64,000 nt of DNA. Origin: Cercis canadensis. Taxonomy: Eukaryota > Streptophyta > Magnoliopsida > Fabales > Fabaceae. Within the stretch, counting starts at the first letter, position 1. Each line of letters begins with the position of its first letter. Made by a program: the position numbers and the translations under genes. Under the pieces are notes generated by a model. It worked only from the letters and a program-made list of their open reading frames with translations. It was not told the DNA's origin and searched no databases. Positions 1 through 25,400 of this stretch are shown here, piece by piece. The stretch is taken from the NCBI GenBank assembly GCA_003255065.1, contig QAOA01002553.1:95044-159043 (forward strand), written 5' to 3'.

Positions 1-338
1 TAATGGAAACAATGAATCATAAATATGAAAATGTAGCTATAAATACTGAGATATGCATAAAATCATCTCCCTTTTGTCTAATGTACTAATTGCAGATATA
101 GGACATTAGAAGTGTAGAAAGAAGCATAAAATGTGCAGTCATCATTATGGTACGGCAGTATATTACAAAAAAGTGTGCAGCTTATATTTCATTTTCTTTG
201 CTTTCCTTTAGGGGATAAGCTCTTATACTGATGCAGAATGATTTCAAAAGGAAGGATACAAAAAGTAAATTGGTCTACTGAATTACTTTTAAATCCACCA
301 ACCCACTAATCTGTAAAAACAGGACATCAGGTTCCTAC

Positions 339-13103
<12,765 letters not shown>

Positions 13104-13301
13104 CTAAAAAAGCAAAAGTCAGACCATAGGATTATAAATAAACAAGAGATATAGATTATAGAAGCACAAAGACCTTGACCTGCTGCCCAAGTAATCAGAT
13201 ACACAGTGGAAGTAAAAAAAACATTTCAGTGAGATTGAATAAACCCATTTTACAAAATTCAAACTAGAAGTTAAGGACTATGCAAACAGTTTTTTTTTTT
13301 T

Positions 13302-13302
13302 N
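13302..13302. other. Single-N assembly join at the SYD/Copia boundary
   Basis: A poly-T run ends in one N; the next bases belong to the Copia-like element. Left of the N is ordinary SYD intron; right of it no SYD exon appears anywhere up to the P450. Unlike other Ns in the window, the flanks do not duplicate each other, so the true distance and linkage are not shown by the sequence. Confidence 0.9.
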
Positions 13303-16300
13303 ATAACCACTGGCCCTCTTACAGCCCATGTTTCTCAAAAACATGCTAGCACCTCCTTCAAAAAACGCCACACCTCATACCAACAAAAAACGCTGTTTCC
13401 TACTCCTTCTCCCTCAGATTTTCCAGCCACACTTACATGCCAACTTTGCTCTAAACCGGGACATAGTGCCCTTCGCTGCTACAAGTTCTTTCCTCACCTA
13501 AAACCCAAACGATCTCCTCAAGCTAATTTTACCATGTCTCAATCGCCTCTTAACCCACAACCATGGCTTCTTGACACCAGTGCCTCCTATCATGTCACTA
13601 GTGACTCCAATGCTCTATATAATAAGACTAAGTATCATGGCCCTGACCACATGATGGTAGGAAACGGTGAAGGTTTGTTGATTTCACATCTTGGCTCCTC
13701 TAGACTTTAATCTCCTGCTTCTACTTTTCATCTTCATGATGTGCATTGTGTGCCTTCCTTGAAACAAAATTTAATCTCTGTTTCAGAATTTGGCAAAAAT
13801 AATAATGCTTCCATAGAATTCTTACCCTTTTCTTTTATTGTGAAGGATCTTCATACGAGGGCGTGTTCTTCGAGGCCCGAGTAACCACCACACCTATCCT
13901 CTTCCAGCCACTGTGTCTCGGCCTCCTTCAGCTCCTCACGCTCTCTCCCTTCAACGTGTCTCCTCTTCTCCTTCTCTTTGGCATCATCGGTTGGGCCATC
14001 CTCATTCAAGAGTGTTTCACCATCTTGCTGCCAAATTCCAGCTTTCTATTTCTAAGGATTTTGTTTATTGTGTTTCTTGTTCTTGTAATAAAAGCCATAA
14101 GCTACCTTTTGCTTCTTCTAGTGTACGGACTACCAAACCATTACAGTACATTTATGCTGATGTATGGGGTCCAGCTCCACAAGTTTCTCTAGATCAATAT
14201 AAATTTTATGTCATTTTTGTTGATAATTTACGCGTTATTCGTGGATTTACCCTCTAAAACACAAATATGATGTGTTCTCTGTCTTCCTTAAATTCAAGAA
14301 ATTAGTGGAATCATTTTTTCACACACATATTTGTTCTTTTCATTCTAATAATGGAGGCGAATTTCTTAAATTAAAATCATTTTTTGCTTCCAACAGAATA
14401 TCCTTCTTCACTACCCCTCCCTACACCCCTGAAAGTAATGGCATTACTGAACGAAAGCATCGCCACATAGTTGAAACAGGGTTGGCCTTACTTCATCACG
14501 CCTCTCTCTCTGTCTCCTATTGGTCCTTTTCCCTTCAAGCAGCTAATTACCTCATTAATCGTCTCCCTACACCCATTCTTAGTATGCTCTCCCCATTTCA
14601 AAAATTATTTACTCTATCTCCTCACTACTCCAACTTTAAAGCCTTTAGGTGTTTGTGCTATCCGTGGCCTAGACCTTACTCTCCAAACAAACTTCATCCA
14701 CGTTCTTCTCCATGCATTTTCTTAGGCTATTCTACTGATAAGCATGCCTATATTTGTTTTGACTATGTCAATTCTAAATATTATGTTTCTCGGCATCTGA
14801 AATTTGTAGAAGATTCCTACCTATTTAAATCACCTTTATCTTCTTCTACTCCTTCTCCATCTCCTCTTTCCTCACTTCCTATATCTCATTATTACGTACC
14901 TATTTCAACTTCTTCTTTTTTCAAATATTCCAATCACCTCTACTTTATCACCACTGCACTCCTCATCCCACTCTAACACTTCTTTATCTTCTCCTCTTAT
15001 CTCTCTAAATACAAATACTCCTTCTTCTTCTATTCCACCAAATCCCACCTCTATTTCCGCACCTACCCTTTCTCTTGATAATCCTAACCTATTAACTTCA
15101 CATCCCACCGTCCCACNCCCCCCCCCCCCCCCCCCCACTTCCACTTCAAATTCTTTCTCTCCCATCCTAACCAATCCTACTACCACCTCACACCTACACT
15201 CTAGCCCCACTTCCCTTTTCCCTAACGTTTCTGCACTTAACCACAAAGATACCTCCTCTTCCTCTCCCACTATAGCATCCATACCTTCCCAAACCAATCC
15301 TCATGTCTCTCCCCATCCAATAATCACATGATCCAAAAATAACATTTTCAAACCCAAAATTCCTTTCACGTTAACCACTACCAAACACCTCATTTCTCCC
15401 AGTATTTAACCCTCATGTCTTACACAGGCTCTAAAATCTCAAGATTGGCGTTTGGCTATGTCACTGGAGTTTGATGCCCTTCTTCGTAATGGTACCTGGT
15501 CTCTAGTTCCTAAACCACCATCTGCTAACATTATTGGCTATAAATGGGTTTACAGGGTGAAACGCCTTCCTTCTAGAGAAATAGAGCGCTATAAGGCACG
15601 TCTTGTTGCCAAGGGCTTTCCTCAATGACTTGGTCTTGACTACAAGGAGACTTTCAGTCCTGTAGTTAAGCCCCAAACTGTAAAATCAGTGCTTACCATT
15701 GCTCTTCATCATCACTGGCCTCTCAAGCACATGGATGTAAACAATCCATTCCTCCAGGGAACTTTGCAAGATGACGTCTATATGAGTCAACCTCCTGGTC
15801 ACATTGATTCTACGCATCCTGATTATATGTGTAAATTGCACAAAGCCATTTATGGCTTAAAGCAAGCACCCAGGGCATGGTACACTGAGCTAGCTCGGTT
15901 TCTCCTCTCTTTTGGCTTCAAAAATTCCATGGCTGATGGCTCATTGTTTATTTATAACTCTCATGGTGTAATTGCTTACTTCTTAGTCTATGCTGATGAC
16001 TTATTGCTCACTAGCAATGATACTGGTTTTTTGACCAAGTTTTGCAGTGCTCTTGCTCATCGCTTCTCTCTTAAAGACCTTGGTCAGCCATCTTACTTTC
16101 TTGGTATTGAATTTGTTCCCCACAGTAATGGGTTGTTTCTTTCTCAGAATAAATATATTAGAGATCTCTTGGACAAGCATGACATGAGTGGCGCAAAAGG
16201 TACTACAACACCTATGTTTACCTCAGTTTCTCTCAAAGTTGATGATGGTTCCTCACCAGTTGATGCTACTATATATCGTAGCATGGTTGGGGCCTCACAA

Positions 16301-17148
16301 TATCTATCTATCACACGGCCAGACATTGGTTATGTTGTAAACAAGTGTTCTCAATTCATGCATCGCCCTACCTACACTGACCTCCAAGCTGTCAAACGTA
16401 TTCTCAAGTATCTGAAGGCCATTATTAATTTTGGTCTTCATCTCACCTCCAATTCCCCCTTGCATTTACATGCTTACTCTAACGCTGATTGGGCGGGAAA
16501 TCCAAATGACCGCACATCTACCTCTGGCTATCTTGTTTTCATGGGGTCTAATGCTATTTCTTGGTCTTCCAAGAAACAACGTTCTATTGCACGTTCATCT
16601 ACTGAGGCCGAGTATTGAGCTGTTGCCTCCACCACTGCTGAAATAGCTTGGTTACTAAACTTACTATGGGACCTTGGTATTTCTACTTCTTAAGCCCCTG
16701 TCATTTATTGTGACAATATTGGTGTCACATATCTATGTGCCAATCCTGTGCTTCATTCCAGGATGAAACACATAGCTCTTGACTACCACTTTGTTCGAGA
16801 ACGTGTTTCTTCAAATCAGTTAAGAGTGCAACATGTCTCCACCAAAGATCAACTGGCGAATATCCTCACCAAACCACTGCCTACATCACAGTTTTGTGCA
16901 TTAAGGTTCAAGATTGGCGTTCTTGACGGAACGCCATTCTTGCGGGGGCGTGATAGAGATAGTAGTGCAACCAACTCCTAAATTATTGCATTGCATTCAA
17001 ATTTCAAAATACTGTTATATATCTAGGGTTTTCATTAGACTTATCTCATTGTAATCTATTGTAATCTCCTGCTGTATATATATAGCTACAAATATCAATG
17101 AAAATAGGCTTCTCTTTCATTGTTTTTCTACTGCTCCTATATATAACA
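13303..17148 (+). mobile_element. Ty1/Copia LTR retrotransposon fossil, 5' part missing
   Basis: This is an old Copia-family copy. Parts in order: a CCHC zinc knuckle (about 13440-13480), the aspartic-protease region with LDTSAS (about 13570), GAG-pre-integrase and integrase core (about 13950-14800), reverse transcriptase with YADDLL (about 15440-16150), RNase H (about 16450-16960), a purine-rich tract (about 16941-16949) and one 3' LTR. The 5' LTR and most of gag are absent because the element begins at an N. It is broken, with several coding disruptions plus the 5' truncation. A poly-C tract and another N at 15117 lie in the linker between integrase and RT. The reverse-transcriptase portion is still well conserved, suggesting moderate age; with no second LTR the age cannot be dated internally. 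Confidence 0.93.
16951..17148 (+). repeat. 3' LTR of the Copia fossil
   Basis: It follows the purine-rich tract directly, starts TGATAGAGATAGTAG and ends ATATATAACA (TG...CA boundaries). About 198 bp. It contains a TATA-like TATATATATAGC near 17075 and ends beside the next inverted-repeat element. The borders are inferred from the TG/CA rule, since the partner LTR is missing. Confidence 0.7.
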
Positions 17149-17149
17149 T

Positions 17150-17605
17150 TTTAGAAATGATTTTACACATTTATTATACTTTTAACTTATTTACTTTAAT
17201 ATTATATTTTAAAAAAAATTAAAAAAAAATAAAATTTAACGTATGGGGACCACCAGACACGTCGTCTGTCACTCTGCACATCCAATGGGGACACGCCGAG
17301 TGGTAGATGACATGTCCATTCTTGTCCCCTTCACACAAGCTTTGCAGAGGAGAAGAAGAAGAAGAACTAGAGGAGCCTTGGGAAGAAAGAGAAAAGGAAA
17401 AAGAGGAAGAAGTGGTCAAGTGGGAACACGCCATTAGCCATTTGGCAGGTCCAATGAGGACATGCCGAATGACAGACAGAGTGTCCAGTAGTCCCTGCAT
17501 ATCAGGTTTTATTTTTTAATTTTTTTTAATTTTTTAAAAAGTGTAATATTAAGGTAAATAAGTTAGAAAGTATAATAAATGTGTAAAATTATTTTTGAAT
17601 TGATA
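17150..17605. mobile_element. MITE with ~80-bp terminal inverted repeats
   Basis: The left arm (about 17152-17240) reads ATTTTACACATTTATTATAC and onward into A-runs. The right arm (about 17515-17605) is its reverse complement with few mismatches. The inner part holds a second imperfect inverted pair around GGGGACACGCCGAG and GAGGACATGCCGAATG, separated by a GAAGAAG-rich spacer. No transposase is present. The left arm lies only a few bases beyond the Copia LTR end. Confidence 0.8.
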
Positions 17606-17639
17606 TATTCCAGTCAAAGAGCCTAAAGGGTCCCCATCT

Positions 17640-18115
17640 CATCATTCTTATATCAAGAATGAAAAATTACCCCCTCCCTCGATCCCTCTCCTTGAGAGTT
17701 TTAGATGGAAGGAAATTTTGATTTTAATATTAGGTGAATATTATGCTACATCTATATAAAATCCAATTTCTTATAAAATACANTGCTACGTCTATATAAA
17801 ATCCAATTTCTTATAAAATACAAGAAATACATGATATAGAAAAACGTGCTAGGAAATGAAATTTTTAAAGTTTTTTTTTGGCACGTCTTCTTATACTATG
17901 TCATTCTTATATTTTGTAAGGAATTGTATTATAGAACATATTGGGTGACTCAATTTTTAAATTTTTTACAATGACACTAAAATTACACTGTAAGTCCTAC
18001 TAGGTCTCACCCAAAACCCCACCTAAAGAGTATGGCAGTAGTGCTACCCCCATTAAGAGAATGGGTAGCATAGCCCTCACCTTAATATTATTAGGAAGAC
18101 TTTTAAAAATCAAGT
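17640..18115. mobile_element. AT-rich MITE-like inverted repeat interrupted by an N join
   Basis: TTTCTTATAAAATACAAGAA near 17770-17830 is mirrored by TTCTTATACTATGTCATTC and TATTTTGTAAGGAATTG near 17890-17930. The following GGGTGACTCAATTTTT motif recurs near 30383-30400 beside another inverted repeat. A similar arm pair lies at 58260-58430. An N at 17783 sits between two copies of the same ~40 bases, an assembly artefact rather than biology. Borders are approximate. Confidence 0.5.
17783..17783. other. Single-N join with duplicated flanks (~40 bp)
   Basis: The stretch ending at 17782 and the stretch starting at 17784 both read TGCTAC(A/G)TCTATATAAAA and continue identically to AAAATACA. Uncollapsed contig overlap is the simplest reading. 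Confidence 0.85.
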
Positions 18116-18410
18116 AGTGTGGGTCAAAACCTCAAATTTGACAAAATTTAAGTTTAATTGGTAAAAAAAAAAAAAATTATTTTTGACATTTTTGTTGTTT
18201 TGTGCTATTTATACATTTTACAGGTAAATAACTATTTTAGCACACATAGGTTATTTGATTTTTTGATATCTTCATAATGGTACTAAAATATATCTAGGTG
18301 GGTTTAAAAGTTACATCTTGCTCCTCTCAATTGATACTATATAATATGCATACAATTAAGAAAAAATACCAAATTTGCTTGAGAAAACATAGGTGACATA
18401 TTGTTGTTCT
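18116..18410. other. AT-rich spacer with no recognised feature
   Basis: Low-complexity AT-rich sequence between the MITE-like repeat and the gypsy remnant. I see no coding potential, RNA gene or repeat with clear borders. Confidence 0.5.
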
Positions 18411-20416
18411 TCATAACCCGTGCCATTTATAATTTTATATGACTAGTGATTATCTTGTTTCTATCTATAGCTCGTTCATGCCTTTTTCAAGAGGATCTAG
18501 ATGCTCCTCCTCCTACGAAACCACCAGCTATTGTTTGTATAGTTCCCACGGCATTACGCCTCAAGTTCTCTTACTAGTGTGGCTGGCGCCGAATTGGTGA
18601 TCGGCTTCAACGACGGTTCTGGTCTGGATCATTTAGATTTCTTTGGGGAGATCTATGTTGGGGTTGATTACCTTTGTTCTGAGGTCGTTGGGCCGGGGAG
18701 GGATGTTTCAGCTCGGAATCTCTGCAAATAGCCTCTCCTAAGGAGGTCTTTAATGAGATTGCGAAGGTGTCGGAAATCATCTGTGTCGTGGCCTCTTCCT
18801 CGGTGGAAAGCGCAATACCTTTCCATGTCCGAGCCTACATCTCCTTTTGGTTGTGGGAGCTAGGCGAGCTTTGTTTGGAAAATCTCCTCCAACACTCTAG
18901 CCCTTTATTGGTTTAAGGGGGTGTAAGTTTTGTACCTAGGTCGGATGGGATATTTTTCCCTTCTTCGTCCCCTTCGATCTTCTGGTGGTTTTCTATCCTT
19001 GGCTTTATTTTTCTCCGTTTGTCCCAGGACCTCTTCTAGGTTGATATGCTTGGTAGTTAAGGTTAGGAGCCCAAATAAGTTGCTCGGCGGGTCAAGGGTT
19101 AAGTTTTCATACAGACGCTCAGGTCGGAGACCTGTCTGAATAGCATGCATTGCCACTAAGTCCGTCAGGTCTCGAACTTGCAGGGAGAGTCTGGTATACC
19201 GATCCATGTAGTCTTTCAGAGATTCAGACTCCTCTTGCTTGAGGGTGGCTAGAATGGCGGAGGATTTTTGGTGCATCATGCTTATGGAGAAACGGGCTTG
19301 AAGAAGCTCGGACAATTGATCAAAGTTGGAAATGCTATTCGGGGGGAGGTTTGAAAACCACTGAAGGGCTGCTCTGCACAGGGTGGTGGGAAAGACACGA
19401 CACATGAGCTCGTGGTCATGCTGCTTAGGAGCATGATGGAATTATAGTTTTCTAAGTGCTCCCTAGGGTCGGACGATATGTCAAAAGGTTCGAGCTGAGG
19501 AAACCTGAAGTTTGTCGGAAGGGGGTAATCGAGGATGAGTTGGGTCAAAGGGTGTCTTCACATTCTTTTCGGCCTTTCCAACCTGGATGGAGAAAACCTG
19601 GGAGAACTAAAAATCTGGGAGGGGTTTTCCCTACCCGTGTAAAATGAAGCTTAAGAGATACTCAAGAGATTTTCTAGTGGGTTTCTCGTGAATTGCGACT
19701 CGCTGTAGGTGATCTGAGCGGATGGCTGGTAGAGTGGTGAGTCGCCCGAGGATTCGACCTCGCGGATGTTTTCCCGTCTTTTATACTCGGCTATCTCTAC
19801 CTTGTCCGCTATTCTTTCTTGCTTCAAAGATTGAATTTCTTGTAAGAGGTAATGTAGAGTGTCTCCTAATTGCTCTAGATGGGTTTCTTTAGGAGGGACT
19901 TCCTTGACAATCTCGAGACTGAACACAGGTTGGTTTATTATGGGTACCGCCCTCAGGTTGGATGGCTGGGTGAGCAGCTCCCTGGTTGGTGTGGGGAGGC
20001 TTTCTTGGGCGAGAAGTGGAATGGTTGGGGTAGGTGGATCTTCTGTGCCCATAGTGCTAAACTCAAGATCAACCAAAGAGATTTGCAGGTGTTGAGAAAA
20101 ATCGTGAAATTTCCCACGGAGATTGGGGGAGATCTCGTAGGTCGGGTTAAGTTGAGCTGATATGCACGAGTAGAAAGAGAGGGCTGAACTCTTGTTTCCG
20201 GGCTTTGAAGTTTAAATTAGGTCAGACCGAGCAAGAAAGGGTTATTAATGATCAAGGGTTCCAAAAGTCCGTTACCTGTAACGGGAGTGGTATTTATAAG
20301 GGTTCTGAGCAAAACGGAAGCATGAGCTAGCGGATTTGATTACGGGCCTCTGGTAAAGTGGGCCTTTTGGCTTATTGGGCCTTTGTGAATATGGGCCAAC
20401 AAAAGGGGCCACTACA
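18410..20416 (-). mobile_element. Ty3/gypsy-type gag remnant with probable 5' LTR
   Basis: An old Ty3/gypsy-like copy on the minus strand. Parts: a probable LTR (about 20416 down to about 20160, starting TGTAGTGG, rich in GGGCC), a gag N-terminal region with coiled-coil (about 19651-20076), a retrotransposon-gag domain with AALQWFSNLP and SLKDYMDRYTRL (about 18905-19500), and a following HDTDD-like zinc region (about 18600-18800). Protease, reverse transcriptase, integrase and the second LTR are not seen. It is broken, with a few coding disruptions and loss of its entire pol half. The left border is uncertain. Confidence 0.75.
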
Positions 20417-20541
20417 CCAACCAAAGCGTTTACATTGTAAAAATTGCATATCAAGAGCTGTTCATAATCGTAGGATTGGTAAAGACAAAGATTTGTCATC
20501 AGATTAAGTTGAAACAAAATCACAAAAGAAGAGAATCAATC

Positions 20542-20763
20542 ATGAAGACTGTGTTCATGTGCTTTCTTGTTATGAGCATGGTGATGCTTAACCACAGTGT
20601 CACTGTGCTTGCTCGAGATATCAAAGCAGAATTGTGTAAGAGATCTGGATATGATCAACGGCTCGGTTGTACCCTACCTCCTCGTCCACGTTTCCCGATC
20701 GTGGCTGCGATCCATTTCATCGTTGTCGTGATTCACGTGATCATGGTGGAAATTAAGAATTAA
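20542..20763 (+). CDS. Possible small secreted peptide (73 aa), unrecognised family
   Basis: The ATG at 20542 opens a 74-codon frame. The first ~24 residues (KTVFMCFLVMSMVMLNHS...VLA) form a convincing signal peptide, with a cleavage-like ALA/LAR context before DIKAELCKR. The mature part has two cysteines (LCKRSGYDQRLGC), a proline/arginine stretch PPRPRFP and a hydrophobic, histidine-containing C-terminus. An upstream in-frame ATG at 20476 would bury the signal, so I prefer 20542. The probable gypsy LTR edge lies only 126 bp upstream, so the promoter may be element-derived. I know no family match; it could be a decayed piece of a longer peptide gene. Confidence 0.45.
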   Translation: MKTVFMCFLVMSMVMLNHSVTVLARDIKAELCKRSGYDQRLGCTLPPRPRFPIVAAIHFIVVVIHVIMVEIKN

Positions 20764-22491
20764 AGGAGAAGAATGAAATGTATTTTCATCATGCAATATG
20801 GATATTTAATTTCTACGTACTATGCACTATTCTTTTTTCTTTGTCTTGTTTGGGTTTGACGACTATTTGGCCAAAGATACCACTTCGCAACTAGGAAATA
20901 TTGAACTTGGGGAAGAGAGGTGAAAGACAGCATTAATTTAAGGCTGGAAGCAGCGGTCCACTAGGCCAAAGCCTATTCTACAATGTATAATTGTTTATCA
21001 TAACATCTATTATCATTCAATTGTAATAAATATCATATCATATAAATGTATCTGCTGATTCAGAAACCAAAGTCATGTATTTTGTGATTAATATAAAAGT
21101 GAATTAATTATTTAATACTATAAGTGATATCAATACCACAAACAAAATGCCATATGCAAATTACATTTAGCAGACAAAAATGCTTATGGATATTTCCACA
21201 CGGCAACTTTTCTAATGTAGAAACCTTATATAAACTAGAATACTAACTTAATAAGAAAAGATTTTAGCATTGAAAAAAATAATGGAACTAGTATTAATAT
21301 TTCTTTTAATAAAATCTTTGACTAATCTTACCTCAACTCTCCATTATGACTCGCTTTATTACCAAAACCTTTTAAAGTGGGGATGAGGTTTCACATTTTT
21401 ACTTTAATTGTATGGCTAGCATTAAAAGAATATAACATAGTCGTTGTTGGCTGTTGCCAATAACATGAGGTTTTAATATAATTGTATGGCTAGGATTAAA
21501 GGAGCATGACATATAATTGTAGGACTCAACAATGCCCAGATTGGAGTCTTGAATTACAATCTGAGCCTATTGGAGATGCTATGATATATCAGACAAACCA
21601 TTAATAATATTGATAAGAATCTAACAAAAAATAAGCATTGTATCTCGAAGGTATAGGTTTAGTTTTTTTAATTACCCTTCACCTACCCTGTTCTTGGCAT
21701 GATATCAGTTCCAATTTTTCTCCCCTAATCTAACTTAGAAATAAATTTCCGTCACATGCAATGACTAATATTTGCTGGTTTGACATCATTTTACATTTCT
21801 AGCTACCTACAGCTACTTGTTTGGCGGAGTTAGTATTTACTATAATGAACAAAAATATCATAAACAGAAAAATCTCCCAGAAACATGAATCAAAAATCGC
21901 ATTCATCTTTTTTTTTTTAAAAAAAAAAAAATACAGTCTCATAATGGAAAAGAGTGAAAATTGCAATTAAGTTAAACGTGGAAAATTTTCATTGGAGAGA
22001 CAAAGGAGGGGGCAGCGAAAAGGATGGTGATCTGAAATGAATTGGATGTTAGGCCATTGAATGTTGTGTTAAAGTATTTGCTGAATGCTCTTGGTGGGTC
22101 TACAAAGAACCTCTATTTATATATTTTTATGCAAAATAAAAAAAATGATAAAATATGTGATTGTATAGCCAAAAATTCAAATAAGAACATTTAATTTTAA
22201 GTTTGTTATTATTGTCATTATATATCTCATTAAACCTCATTATTATTAATCTTTGCCACCTAAATAAAAGTAAACGGATTTAGATCCAATCATATTACAT
22301 AATTCATGTTGTGAATATTTGAATCGTGTATTTAATTTAAAGCTTATCTAAATCATTAAATGTGTACTGCCACATCAATATTTATCTATAGTATGAGTCA
22401 TGACTAAACAGAAGATCATGATGATGATGATACACATACACAAAACTTAGCAAATTCGAAGTATTTATTTTGCATCTTCTAGATACTTGTT
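20764..22491. other. Intergenic, AT-rich, no gene seen
   Basis: Spacer between the small peptide and the P450 3' end. Contains a T/A-run palindrome near 21908-21932 and many AT-rich words. No open frame with family features and no tRNA-like fold noticed. Confidence 0.6.
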
Positions 22492-25400
22492 TCAAAGGCT
22501 TTGATAGAGCTCCAATGGAAGACGAGGTTTGAGCATGGCTTCGAGTGGGTTCAGCTTAGGCATGGCAACTCCTAATCCCTCACTCATATCCACCGGAGCA
22601 CCCGCCACTGTTGATATCTCAAACCCTTGAATTAGGCGAGCCAGCGTCAAATGTACCACTTGAGTCCCAAATGTCATGCCAGGACATGATCTTCTTCCAG
22701 AACTGAATGGAATGTACTCCAAATTCTGGCCGCGAAAATCGAGGTTTTTGTGTGTGGTCATGAACCTCTCTGGTTGAAACTCATTAGGGTTGGACCAAAT
22801 GTGAGGATCCCTGTGTAGCTTCCATATGTTAATAAGCAAACGAGTGCCTTTTGGGACATGGTAACCTGCAACTGTGCAATCTTCCATGGCTTCTCTAATT
22901 CCCGTTAAGGGAGCTGGTGGGTAGAGACGAAGAGTCTCTTTGACAATGGCTTGGAGGTATTTTAGGTCTTTTATGTCTGATTCCTGTACCCATTTGTGTT
23001 TGCCTATTTGGTTGTCTAACTCTTCTTGTGCAGCTTTAAGGACTTTTGGATGGTTTAAGAGCAAAGAGAGTGCCCATGAAAGAGTTATAGAAGTGCTTCC
23101 TGAGCCAGTAAGGATAAGAATCTGCAAATACACATGAAATGTAGGGTGGGTGAATATGATTGAATTCTATCTTGTCACAAATAGGAGGTTTTAAAAAGGA
23201 AAAGAAAAAAGAAAAAAGAAAAAAAAGCCAGTTACTCACACAGTTACATTTTCAAACAATGCAAGACCTCAATTTCTTTTGAACTTTTCTGAAAATAAAA
23301 GTTACCACTTAAGAGTGATTATATGTAGCAAATGCTTGGCAGTCCGTGGTTATTAGAATTGTTGTCAAAATAATGTGAACTTATAAGTTATAATTATCAT
23401 TGAATAATATGTTATCTTTATCGCATTATTTCATCTAATAACTATATTTAAGTTTTGACAAGACTCTTACAAATTTTTCTCTTACTAAATAGCATTACTC
23501 TTATATATATACACACACTTTATATTTCATAAACTTTATATATATAAGGTTTCTGTTCAAACTCACAAGTAGGGTACTGTGTTTCACATGCATACTACTT
23601 CCTTACAGAATGACATATCTGTATTGCAGCCAAGAATCTTTCACATATTTGTTCTAACTAATTAGAAAGAATCTTTCTTTATGTGGATGGCGTGCCAAGA
23701 AAATTAGTAGAACGTTGTGAAACACCAATATCTTATCTGCGTTGTCATCTCAAAAACAGAAAAAATACTATTGGACAGTGATAGCAGCTAAACGACAGTT
23801 AGTCACAAAATAGCCGACATTGCACTGTAATTTTGGGAAAATATCTAATATAATTTATACTTGGAAGGATAAAAAAGACAGCTAGTTTTGCAAGATCGTT
23901 TAATTTTCAAACACTAATATTTCATTTTAATAAAGAGTTTTTTATATAAAAGAAAGTGTACTATTTCGAGAAAAAAATTCTTTTCAATAAAATACTTTAA
24001 ATAGCCCAAACTTCATCTCTTCAGTACATGACAAAATTCTGAACTTTAGAGAAATGATAGTTTAAGAGGTGGAGAAGGTGTAAAAGAAATATGAGCTTTA
24101 CAAACAAGTTTAAGTTAGAGTGCGTCCAATTTAAGTTTTGGTAAATCCAATAAACTTAAATATTATCAAATATGCAAGTTTAAAGAAGTCATAAAAAACA
24201 AACAGTGGAGTGTATCACTACTCAAAGTTCAAAACCAGCAAAAACTCCATTGTATTGCGTCTAAACAAACATTCCCATGCACTCCCAACACTTTTAGGTT
24301 TGTAAAACGATAAACCAAATATAAGCTTAGAAGAAGCTAAATTTTTTAGCTCATCAAAATTGGCTTAACAAAAGCTCTAATTTAAAGTCATATGGGCTGT
24401 AAATTATATGGCCACAAGGCTCACTTTGTAAGGAGAGAGTGTCTTGTATTCAAGGCTTCACTTTGACAAAAAGGGAGGTTTTCAAAACACTCTCTCATAC
24501 AAGACTATAATTGTTGCTGTTTTAACAGCGGGACCCTTGGAATAGGGATGTCCCACCCCAAGTCTGATAAGTCTGACTTCATTCAAAGGTTGGTTGGAGT
24601 CATGCTTAGGTTCTAGGTTACCAACGGAAAAAAAAAAATCTCTAATTTAAAAAGTGATTTAAGAAATTTTGGCCAGAAAAATTATCTCCTACAGTATAAG
24701 ACACTTAATAATAATTAATGGCAAAAAATGTGAACCAAACGTACCATTGCACTTGCCTTGATCACAATCTCACGTTTGTGACCACAAATCACAGCATCCT
24801 CCGCAAAGTTAGATATCAATACGTCCATGAAATCATTTTCAAAGTTCCTATTCTCAGCCTCAGCCCTCTTTCTCAGATGTTCCTCCAACCACTTATCAAG
24901 CACAAAGTCTATATCCTTAGCAGTCCTCTTCATTAAGCTCACATACCCTTGAAAATCAATCCATTTAAAGTAAGGAAAGGCATCAGCCTCAACAAAAACA
25001 CCAAAAAGATATGTAGCATCTTGGATTGCCCTTTTAAACAGCCATGCTTCATTATCTTCCTGGCCACAGCTTTCGCCTGAAAATCTCTTCCCGGCTACCA
25101 TCCTCACATTTATATTGAAAGTCAAGTGCTCTAATAATTTGCTTATAGTTACAGGCCTCTCAATAGCAAGGTAATTTTTATTTTTTGTACAATTTAAATA
25201 TAAATCTTTGACAAGTGAATAAATTTCCAAGTCTCTAACATGCTTTAGCTTTTCAAGTCTATGACTTGAAAGAAGCTCAAGAGTGGCTATTTTCCTTAGG
25301 TCACGCCAATATTGTCCATAAGGGGCAAGAGCAAAAATGGCATTGTTGTAACCCAAGTATCTCCCCGCTGCTATGTTTGGTCGTGATGCGAAAACTTTGT

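Noticed and set aside
14905-15297. 130-codon minus-strand frame opposite the Copia element
   Set aside because: It is glycine/glutamate-rich only because it is antisense to a serine/proline linker and a poly-C tract containing an N.
13303-17148. Copia insertion as the explanation for a split SYD gene
   Set aside because: No SYD exons occur on the far side of the element, so a simple intronic insertion does not explain the missing 5' half.
17243-17519. Overlapping short frames in the MITE centre
   Set aside because: They come from GAAGAAG-rich spacer and inverted repeats, with no family features.
24425-24610. Possible SINE in the P450 intron
   Set aside because: There is a weak box-B-like GTATTCAAGGC, but no box A at the right spacing and no typical SINE body.
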